Source of the DNA: Candidatus Zixiibacteriota bacterium
GTDB lineage: Bacteria > Desulfobacterota > Binatia > UBA9968
Reading direction: 5' to 3'
DNA length: 64,000 nt
Assembly: GCA_035574315.1 (NCBI GenBank)
Contig: DATLYW010000012.1
Coordinates: 62,001-126,000, forward strand
Below are positions 54,755-61,668 of the stretch, piece after piece (the first letter of the stretch is position 1; each line of letters starts with the position of its first letter). A program made the position numbers and the translations under genes. The notes under the pieces were generated by a model. The model had not been told where the DNA came from, ran no database searches, and was given only the letters and a program-made list of their open reading frames with translations.

Positions 54755-57724
54755 TCATTGTCTTCTGAGCTCCTCGGGAGGCACGAAGCCGTGACGCAGG
54801 GTGTTTTCGGAAACGGTTCGCGGCTCGACGAACTGCAGGAGGTAATCCGGTCCACCCGCCTTGGAGCCGATACCGGAAAGCTTGAGCCCGCCGAAGGGGT
54901 GCCGCTCGACCACGGCTCCGGTAATGCCCCGGTTGATGTAAAGGTTGCCGACGCGAAACGCCTGGCGCGCCTTTTCGATGTGGCGGGGGGCACGGGAAAA
55001 AAGCCCCCCGGTCAAGGCGTAGGACGAGCGCGTTGCGATCTCCAGCGCGTGATCGAAATCGCGCGCCCGAAGCACGGCCAGAACCGGGCCGAAGATCTCC
55101 TCGTTGGCGAGCCGGTGGTGGCACTCGACGTCGCTGAAGATCGCCGGGCCCACGAAATAACCTTCCGCGGGCGCGGCCCTTTCAAGAACGCAGCTTCCTT
55201 CCCGCTTGCCGAGCTCGATGTAATCCAGGATCCTTTCCCGGGCTTCCGCGTCGATCACCGGCCCGAGAAAATTTCGCGGATCCTCGGGTGGGCCGATCTT
55301 GAGGCTCTTGACCGCTTCGGTTAGGCGGCCGAGCACGAGATCGTGGATCTCGTCGAGGAGCACCAGTCGCGAGGCCGCGGAGCACTTCTGCCCCTGATAG
55401 CCGAAGGCGGACTCCACGGTGTGCTGGATCGCCTCGTCGAGATCGGCGTCGCTGTCGACGATGATCGCGTTCTTCCCTCCCATCTCGCAAACGACCCGCT
55501 TGATGTGCTCCTGGCCGGGCTGATGATCGTAAGCCGCCCGCAGGATCTCCAATCCGACCGCGAGGGAGCCGGTAAAGGCGATCACGTGAATCGCCGTGTG
55601 ACGCACGAGCGCGCCGCCGACGTCGCCGCCGCCCTGCAGCAGGTGACAGGCGCCGTCCGGCACTCCCGCTTCCCGCAGGATCTCCAGCATCAAGGCGCCC
55701 GTGACCGGCGACTGTTCGGCCGGTTTGACGACGACGCAGTTGCCGGTCGCGAGCGCCGCGGCCGTCATGCCGGTGAGAATCGCCAGGGGGAAGTTCCACG
55801 GCGCGATCACCGCCGCCACGCCCCGCGGCTCGTAAAAATAGAGATCCAATTCGCCGGGAATTTCCTGGGTGCGCCGCGGTTGGGCCAGGCGCAGGCTCTC
55901 CCGCGCGTAGTACTCGAGATAATCGATCGCCTCGACGACGTCCGCGTCCGCCTCGCGCCATCCCTTCCCGACCTCGAAGAGCTCCCAGGCGGCGAGCTCG
56001 AACCGCCTCTTGCGCATGATCGCGGCCGCCCGCGTCAGCAACTCCGCCCTTTGCCGGGCCGGTGTGGCGCGCCACTTCGGGAAAAAGGCGGACGCGGCCT
56101 CGACTGCGCGTTCGATTTCGTGCCGTCCGGCCGCCGCCGCCCGCCCGACGATCTCCCGCGGAGCGGCGGGGTTGACCGATTCGAGCCACCGGCCGGTCTC
56201 GATCTCCTCGCCGCCGACGACCAGCGGATAGCTCCGCCCGAACTTGCGGCGGATCTGTCTCAGTTCTTCGGCGAAGCGCTCGCGGTTCTCCCGGACGGAG
56301 AAATCGAGCACCGGCTCGTTGCGAAAAGGCGCGTCCAGTCCCTCACCGGTTCGCTGGCGCGGCGATCGCTGGCTCGGTCGCCGCGGCTGCGGCGGCAAGA
56401 TAAGCTGCTCGACGGCCGCTTCCTCGACGTAGGCCTGCCGGAGAAACGATGTGTTCGACGTGTTCTCCATCAGGCGGCGGATCAGGTAAGCCATCCCCGG
56501 CAGCAGCCTTCCCGTTGGAAGATAGACGCGCACCCGCTGGCCGTTTTGGATCACCGCGCGGCGAATCGGTTCCCCCATGCCGTACAGCATCTGGAACTCG
56601 TAGCCGGCCGGCGCGACGCCGAGCTCGCCGGCCGTGACGATCGCCTGGGCGATGCTGCGGATGTTGTGCGTGCCGAACGCGGCGTCGGCCACGTCCGAAT
56701 TCTCCAGCAACAGCCGCGTCAGCCGCTCGTAATTCGCGTCCGTCTCGCTCTTCTCCAGGAACACCGGAATCGGCCACCCCTTTTGCCGCGCCCATGCGAT
56801 CTCGCTGTCCCAGTAGGCGCCTTTCACCAGACGCACGCCGATCCGCCGCTTGCGCGCGGCCGCCCACGAAAGCAGGTCCCGCAGGTCCCGCTCGGAATCG
56901 CGCAAATAAGCCTGAACGGCGATCGCGGCGGGAGGCTCGGCGGCGAACTCCTCTTCCTCCAGCACGCCGCAAAAAATCCTCACGGTGAGATCCTTGAAGG
57001 CGTGCTGTTCCATGTCGATCGTGAGGGCGGCTCCGAGCCTGGCCGCCTCGCGAAACAGGGGGCGCAGCCGCTCCCGAACCACCGCCTCGCTGTCGGGGTC
57101 CAGCGGATCGAAGCGCGGGCAGAGCGCGGAGAGCTTGAGGGAAAGATGGACTCTCGGCAGCGGGCCGGCCGGCCCGCGGTCGATCTGCGGAATTTCCCGC
57201 CAGCTCCGCGCCATCGAGGCAAGGTTCTGCAAGAGATCGAGATAGCGGCACTGAATCGCCAGCGCTTCGCGGTCGCTGACCGTCGCCTCGCCGACGACGT
57301 CGAGCGTGAACGCCGCCGGCTCGCCGCGCAGCATCTCGATCACCCGCCGGAGCGACTCTCGGTCCTCCTCCGCGATGAACCGCCGCGCCAGGCGTTCGAG
57401 ATTCTGCCTGACGACCGGCGCGAACATCCAGCCGGCGTGCAAGGCCTGAGCCAGCATCACCAGTCCGCCGAAGGCATGGTCGACGCGCGAGAAGTAGTCC
57501 TCGAGGTGGCGGCCGATTTCCCCTGCGGTGCGAAGCGACGGCAACACGTCGACGAAACGAAACAGCGCCACGCGCAGCGCCTCGTCGCGCAGCGACCATT
57601 CGACCATCTTGCCGAGCCAGTCGCGCGGCTCGAAGATGGATGGTTTGTGCTTCGCGGCCGAACGGTAAAGCGCCCGGGCCAGATCCTGGATTCGGTTCTC
57701 CAGCGACGACGCTTGCGTCTCCAT
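54755..57724 (-). CDS. putA: bifunctional proline dehydrogenase / L-glutamate-gamma-semialdehyde dehydrogenase
   Basis: 989 aa. Oxidises proline to glutamate in two steps. The N-terminal FAD barrel (about 90-440) has SLKLSALCPRFDPLD, RIGVRLVKGAYWDSEI and FEFQMLYGM-type YEFQMLYGMGEPIRR. A basic linker follows (RRPSQRSPRQRTGEG, about 455-470). The C-terminal aldehyde dehydrogenase has PWNFPLAILTGM, VCEMGGKNAIIV and the catalytic Cys in GYQGQKCSAASR. No N-terminal ribbon-helix-helix DNA-binding domain, so it is a non-regulatory PutA. In an operon with a thioredoxin-TPR and an OsmC-like protein. Confidence 0.95.
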   Translation of the reverse strand: METQASSLENRIQDLARALYRSAAKHKPSIFEPRDWLGKMVEWSLRDEALRVALFRFVDVLPSLRTAGEIGRHLEDYFSRVDHAFGGLVMLAQALHAGWMFAPVVRQNLERLARRFIAEEDRESLRRVIEMLRGEPAAFTLDVVGEATVSDREALAIQCRYLDLLQNLASMARSWREIPQIDRGPAGPLPRVHLSLKLSALCPRFDPLDPDSEAVVRERLRPLFREAARLGAALTIDMEQHAFKDLTVRIFCGVLEEEEFAAEPPAAIAVQAYLRDSERDLRDLLSWAAARKRRIGVRLVKGAYWDSEIAWARQKGWPIPVFLEKSETDANYERLTRLLLENSDVADAAFGTHNIRSIAQAIVTAGELGVAPAGYEFQMLYGMGEPIRRAVIQNGQRVRVYLPTGRLLPGMAYLIRRLMENTSNTSFLRQAYVEEAAVEQLILPPQPRRPSQRSPRQRTGEGLDAPFRNEPVLDFSVRENRERFAEELRQIRRKFGRSYPLVVGGEEIETGRWLESVNPAAPREIVGRAAAAGRHEIERAVEAASAFFPKWRATPARQRAELLTRAAAIMRKRRFELAAWELFEVGKGWREADADVVEAIDYLEYYARESLRLAQPRRTQEIPGELDLYFYEPRGVAAVIAPWNFPLAILTGMTAAALATGNCVVVKPAEQSPVTGALMLEILREAGVPDGACHLLQGGGDVGGALVRHTAIHVIAFTGSLAVGLEILRAAYDHQPGQEHIKRVVCEMGGKNAIIVDSDADLDEAIQHTVESAFGYQGQKCSAASRLVLLDEIHDLVLGRLTEAVKSLKIGPPEDPRNFLGPVIDAEARERILDYIELGKREGSCVLERAAPAEGYFVGPAIFSDVECHHRLANEEIFGPVLAVLRARDFDHALEIATRSSYALTGGLFSRAPRHIEKARQAFRVGNLYINRGITGAVVERHPFGGLKLSGIGSKAGGPDYLLQFVEPRTVSENTLRHGFVPPEELRRQ

Positions 57725-57782
57725 GGGGCGTGGCGCGGGATCCCGCCGGCGGTCGGCGGCCCCCGCCTCGGCGGGATTCCGG

Positions 57783-58637
57783 TCAGCTGAAAAGCACCTT
57801 GGCCAGCTCGGAGCGGAACTTTTCGGTCAGCGGATGGTCGCTGCCGAGCACGTCGAAGATTTGAACCATCGCTTTGCGCGCCGCATCGTCGCGAAATCCC
57901 CGATCGGCCTTCACGACGGCGAGGAAAGCCTCCAGGGCTTCCGCATAGTTCTCCTTGGCGGCAAGCGTCTGGCCCAGACGAAACCGCGCGTCGATGTTCT
58001 GCGGATCGGCGCGGAGCTCGGCGCGCAGCGCCGCCTCATCCTCTCCTCCCTCGGCCTGCAGCCGCAGCCGTGCGATGAGACGTTCCGCCTCCTTGCGCTC
58101 GCCCGCCGTCACCGGAACCCGCTCGAGGTAGTCCAGGGCCTCCCGCGCGTTTCCCTCGGCGGCCGCGAGCCGGCCGAGACCCAGCAAAGCCGCCGCGTTG
58201 TGCGGGTCCTCGGCGAGCGCCGCCTGATAGGCCGCTTTGGCCTGGCCGACTTTGCCCTCGCTCTCGAGCGCAGCCGCTTCCTTTGCCTTTCTGTCGGCGG
58301 CGGTCGGCAGAAAGCGCGCCAGCACCTGGCGGACCGCCGTTTCCGGCAGAGCGCCGGTGAACTCGCCGACGACTTCCCCGTTCCGGAACAGCTTCACGGC
58401 GGGAATCCCCTGGATGCCGAACTCGGCCGCGAGCCCGGGATTGTCGTCGACATTCACTTTGGCGAGCACGAACTCGCCCCCGTACTCGTCGGCGAGCCTT
58501 TCCAGGATAGGCCCGAGAACACGGCACGGACCGCACCATGGCGCCCAAAAATCGACCACGACGGGGACCGTCCTCGAGCGCTCGATCACCTTCGCGTCGA
58601 AGTCCGAGTCGTTGGCCTCGATGATCCAGGAATTCAT
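57783..58637 (-). CDS. thioredoxin-TPR protein (YbbN/CnoX-like)
   Basis: 284 aa from the ATG at 58637; a TTG three codons earlier is possible. N-terminal thioredoxin domain (1-110) with an intact active site W-C35-G-P-C38; then tetratricopeptide-like helices (about 125-280: [25 protein letters not shown], in short form, and the following repeats). E. coli CnoX has an altered CXXC, whereas this one keeps CGPC and should be redox active. It starts 15 nt after the OsmC-like gene and could reduce it, which is inference. Confidence 0.9.
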   Translation of the reverse strand: MNSWIIEANDSDFDAKVIERSRTVPVVVDFWAPWCGPCRVLGPILERLADEYGGEFVLAKVNVDDNPGLAAEFGIQGIPAVKLFRNGEVVGEFTGALPETAVRQVLARFLPTAADRKAKEAAALESEGKVGQAKAAYQAALAEDPHNAAALLGLGRLAAAEGNAREALDYLERVPVTAGERKEAERLIARLRLQAEGGEDEAALRAELRADPQNIDARFRLGQTLAAKENYAEALEAFLAVVKADRGFRDDAARKAMVQIFDVLGSDHPLTEKFRSELAKVLFS

Positions 58638-58652
58638 GGACGACAACCTCTG

Positions 58653-59165
58653 CTACGAGCCTTTTTTCCCGGGATAAGCTCCGGGATCGAAAGCCGTTCC
58701 GTTGAGCGTGAAGCGGCGTGCGACCGGCGTCGGTTTCAAGATCGTCTGCATCACGTAACAGCCGTTTTCGGCGTTGCGCACGACGGCGGCGATCCTTTCG
58801 GGCGGGTCGGCGGACTCCAGCTGGCAGCTCACCTCCAGTCCCAAGCCTACCGCTTGCACCGTTTCCCGCAACACCGATCCCTCGCTCCTGAATCTGGCCG
58901 CCACGGACACCCTGGCTTTGGCGATCCTGGCCTTGAGCATTTCCCCGTACCGGGAAATCTGCGTGAGCAGTCAAAAAGCCAGGGACAGCCCGAAATACGC
59001 CAGCGGCGGCGGTGCGCTGTTGTCGCCGCCGGTGCGCTCCGCCTCGTCGCAATAGACGGTAAACCCTCGCGCCCGTCCGACCTTGCGCATCCTTTCCAGG
59101 GTTTCCGCGTCCGCCTCGAGCAAGATCTCGCGCTTGATCTGCACGTCTTCGGATGTTTCAGACAT
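58653..59165 (-). CDS. OsmC-family protein, predicted selenoprotein (in-frame TGA = Sec65)
   Basis: Read through one TGA at 58971-58973 the frame gives 170 aa, starting at an ATG with AGGAGG 7 nt upstream. Before the TGA: PPPLAYFGLSLAF; after it: LLTQISRYGEM. OsmC relatives carry the reactive cysteine precisely between these (SLAFC-LLTQ-type). The partner cysteine is Cys136 in NAENGCYVMQ. The two halves stay in one frame with no gap, the family fold is complete on both sides, and a SECIS-like hairpin follows the TGA. OsmC/Ohr proteins reduce organic or fatty-acid hydroperoxides with a thiol pair. Alternatives are a nonsense mutation or a sequencing error (TGA for TGC/TGT). Between perM (37 nt) and trx-TPR (15 nt). 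Confidence 0.8.
58939..58973 (-). promoter_or_regulatory. predicted bacterial SECIS element with its UGA codon
   Basis: On the minus strand UGA (58973-58971) is followed by 12 nt and then a perfect 7-bp stem, AUUUCCC (58958-58952) with GGGAAAU (58945-58939), closing a 6-nt loop GGUACG (58951-58946). The loop begins 19 nt after UGA and has G in its first two positions, which are the recognised requirements for SelB-dependent bacterial SECIS elements. Folding energy was not computed. Confidence 0.7.
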
Positions 59166-59202
59166 CGTTTCCTCCTGAGAATCGCGGCCTTCTCCGCCAC
59201 GC

Positions 59203-60267
59203 CTACTGCGCGGCGTATTCTTCGGAATAGAGATCCAGGAGGGCTGCCAGCAACGCCAGCACCACCGGGCCCAGGATGAAGCCGAGAGCGCCGAACACCG
59301 CCAGCCCGCCCAGGATCCCGAAAAAAAGGAACAAGACCGGCAATTGCAGTCGGCTCCCGATCAGGATCGGCTTGAGCACGTTGTCGATGACGCCCACCAC
59401 TCCCAGGGAAAAAACGAGGAGAAGAAAGCCGCGCACGTTTTCCCCTTCGAGAAAGAGATAGATCGACGCCGGAACGGTGACGAGAGTGGTGCCCCCGACC
59501 GGAAAGAGAGCGGCCAGAGTAGTGACCGCGCCCCAGAGAATGGCGTAGGGCACGCCCAGCGCCCAGTACGCCACCCCTGCCAGCAGCCCTTGAACCATCG
59601 CCACCACGATACAGCCGTGAACCACCGCCGAAACTGCGTTGACCACGTGCTGGAAGAGCCGCTCCTGGTGCTCCGGATCCATCGGAAGCAAGCGGCGCAC
59701 GCGCTGAAAAAACGCCGACCCGTCCCGCAGAAAAAAGAAAAGCGTGATGAGCACGAGGACGAAGTTGGCGACAAACCGTAAAATATCCTGGGCCACTTCC
59801 GTGATGTGGGCAACGAGCGCTCCCGAAGAGAGCTGGGCGCCCCGGATCAGGATTTCTTTCCAGTTGAACTGGAAATCGAGCGCCGCGAGCTCGACGCCGA
59901 GCACGCTCCACCAGCTGATAAGCTGCTGGACCCAGGCCTTCTGCTTCCACTCTTCCACGCCCTCGCGCGACATCAACGATCCGACCGAGCGGACCAGCTC
60001 GACCGCCTCGGTCGACAGGTATCCCGCAACGCGAATGCCGGGGAGCACGACCAGAAGGGTGATCAACGTGATAATGATCAAAGCAGCCGCCGTGGCCCGC
60101 CCGCCGAGCTTCCTGAGAAGCCAGACGTAAGCAGGATACACCAGGATGGCGAGAATCGCCGCCCAAGTGATCGCCCTGAGAAAGGGGCTCAAGATCAGGA
60201 AGGCGCCGTACAGGATGGTCGCCAGCAACGCAAAGAAAAAACCCGTCACGAGCCAGGTCTGATTCAT
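59203..60267 (-). CDS. AI-2E family (PerM-like) membrane transporter
   Basis: 354 aa from the ATG at 60267; an in-frame codon at 60318 lies inside the promoter. Eight or so helices, with the family pattern: two N-terminal hairpins (FFFALLATILYGAFLIL; ITWAAILAILVYPAYVWL), a central soluble segment, and C-terminal FPVGGTTLVTVPASIYLFLEG then ILGGLAVFGALGFILGPVV. Members export small signals or act as Na+/H+ antiporters; the substrate here is unknown. First gene of the five-gene operon. Confidence 0.9.
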   Translation of the reverse strand: MNQTWLVTGFFFALLATILYGAFLILSPFLRAITWAAILAILVYPAYVWLLRKLGGRATAAALIIITLITLLVVLPGIRVAGYLSTEAVELVRSVGSLMSREGVEEWKQKAWVQQLISWWSVLGVELAALDFQFNWKEILIRGAQLSSGALVAHITEVAQDILRFVANFVLVLITLFFFLRDGSAFFQRVRRLLPMDPEHQERLFQHVVNAVSAVVHGCIVVAMVQGLLAGVAYWALGVPYAILWGAVTTLAALFPVGGTTLVTVPASIYLFLEGENVRGFLLLVFSLGVVGVIDNVLKPILIGSRLQLPVLFLFFGILGGLAVFGALGFILGPVVLALLAALLDLYSEEYAAQ

Positions 60268-60289
60268 GAGCGCGTTTCCGAACAACGGC

Positions 60290-60318
60290 AATATAGGGGT
60301 AAGGCCTCGAGGGTGCAA
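60290..60318 (-). promoter_or_regulatory. sigma-70 promoter of the perM-osmC-trx-putA-yheT operon
   Basis: On the minus strand TTGCAC (60313-60318), 17-nt spacer, TATATT (60290-60295), 23 nt from the ATG at 60267. Supports that start. Confidence 0.65.
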
Positions 60319-60607
60319 GCGACGAAACCCGCGGGATCGGCCGTCCCGACTGCAGCAGTTCTGCTACCCCGGCGTATCAAAACAGCAACACCTGCGGGCG
60401 ACTCGAGAGCTTCGCTACAGGTTGCTGTATCGCGAACCACTTGAAATAGCGAGAGTTGGCGAGAGCTTTGCGTGCCGGGCCGCTGGCATTCGCCTTGCCC
60501 AGGGTATCTATGGTGAGCGCCGTGCGGGTCCCAAGGGAGCCTTCGGTTACCGGCTTTCGGAGAGCGCAATGATAAAGAGAGCAGTCAGGCGGCGGAGCCC
60601 GGTCGGC
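60319..60607. other. intergenic region without a recognisable gene
   Basis: About 290 bp. A plus-strand frame is open through it (it includes RVGESFACRAAGIRLAQGIYG) but has no start with a ribosome site and no family I recognise. It may be eroded coding sequence linked to the broken gene downstream. Confidence 0.4.
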
Positions 60608-61614
60608 ATGTGCTTCGGCGACAGAATCCGCCCCTTTTTTTTTCGGCCTCATGTCTGCCCTGCTCTTTCCTGTTTCCGCGGCGCAGGCTCAAAATGTATC
60701 GCGGATCGCGGTCATCGGGGCGCCGGAAGAGCCTCGGTTTTCCGAGGTGCTCTCCGGGCTCAGAAAGGGGCTCGAGCAAGCCGGTTACACGTCCGAGAGT
60801 ATCCACGTCGAAGAAGTAAAGATTGCGAGAGCGGAGAAAAAATCGGCGACGGCGGTCGTCGAGCGGCTCGTGCAGAAGGACACCCGCGTTTTGTTTCTCA
60901 TCGGCTCAAGGCTCGTCAAGCCGGCACGCGCCGCGTCCAAAGAAGTCCCCATCGTGTTCATTACCCCCGGCGATCCGGTAGCCTCCGGGCTGGTGGACAG
61001 CCTGGCTCGCCCCGGACGCCGCACCACCGGGATGACCTTTGAATACCCGGAACTTTCCGGCAAATGAATACCCGGAACTTTCCGGCAAACGGCTCGAGCT
61101 TCTCAAAGAGCTTTCCCCTGCTATTCGCCGGGTGCTCGTTGCCTACGATCCCGGAGACGCCTCTCCGAGGCAGGGCCTTCTGGTGGCGCGCCAAGCCAGC
61201 GCCGCGCTGGGCGCAGTGCTCGTGGAGCGCGAGGCGCGCACGCGAACGCAGCTGCTGGAGGCCATCGCAGGCTCGGCCGACGTCGATGCCTATCTATCGA
61301 TTCCCGGCGGCTTTCCCACCGGCCACTATCGAACGATCATCCGGCTCGCCAATGCGCGCAGGCTCCCCTCGATCTTTCACACCCGTAGCGAAAGCACAGC
61401 CGACGCTCTCATCAGTTACGGCGCGAGCGACAGCGACGCCGCGCGGGAAGCGGCGCGACTGGTCGACCGGATCCTGAGGGGAGCCGACGCGGGAAGGTTG
61501 CCGGTGGAGCGGCCGGCGAAACTGCAGCTGGTGATCAACTTGCGAACCGCGAAGCAGATCGGCGTCACGGTTCCGCCGTCTCTGCTGGCGCGGGCGGAGC
61601 GAGTCATCCGATGA
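60608..61614 (+). pseudogene. ABC transporter substrate-binding protein (TrpX/ABC_sub_bind type), frame-broken by a 25-bp tandem duplication
   Basis: Two frames make one protein. The first (from ATG 60651) reads RIAVIGAPEEPRFSEVLSGL, PIVFITPGDPVASGLVDSLARPG and GMTFEYPELSGK, then stops at 61065-61067. The second continues KRLELLKELSPAIRRVLVAYD and ends QIGVTVPPSLLARAERVI, the usual end of this family. Deleting one copy of the 25-bp repeat joins them into 312 residues in frame. The start at 60651 leaves a truncated signal peptide; an ATG at 60608 would supply a full one (MCFGDRIRPFFF...) if one T were lost from the 9-T run at 60635-60643. So there may be two lesions. A sensor kinase follows after 54 nt. 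Confidence 0.85.
61040..61089 (+). repeat. perfect 25-bp direct tandem repeat inside a coding sequence
   Basis: Two identical 25-bp copies abut at 61040-61064 and 61065-61089 (each begins TGAATACCCGG and ends CCGGCAAA). The unit is not a multiple of three, so it shifts the frame, and the TGA at its head becomes the stop codon. Confidence 0.97.
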
Positions 61615-61668
61615 GGTCCACGGGAAGCGAGGGCCGGCGCCGGAGGGTCGTTCGCCAGTAAAGCCTCC

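Noticed and set aside
55343..57790. 815-codon open frame on the plus strand opposite putA
   Set aside because: Antisense shadow of a high-GC gene: no family motifs, Arg/Pro/His-rich composition, and the minus strand encodes an intact PutA.
58653..59165. OsmC-like gene as a frameshifted pseudogene
   Set aside because: Both halves are in the same frame with no missing residues; only a TGA separates them, and it falls on the conserved cysteine. A point nonsense mutation remains possible but is less likely given the hairpin.
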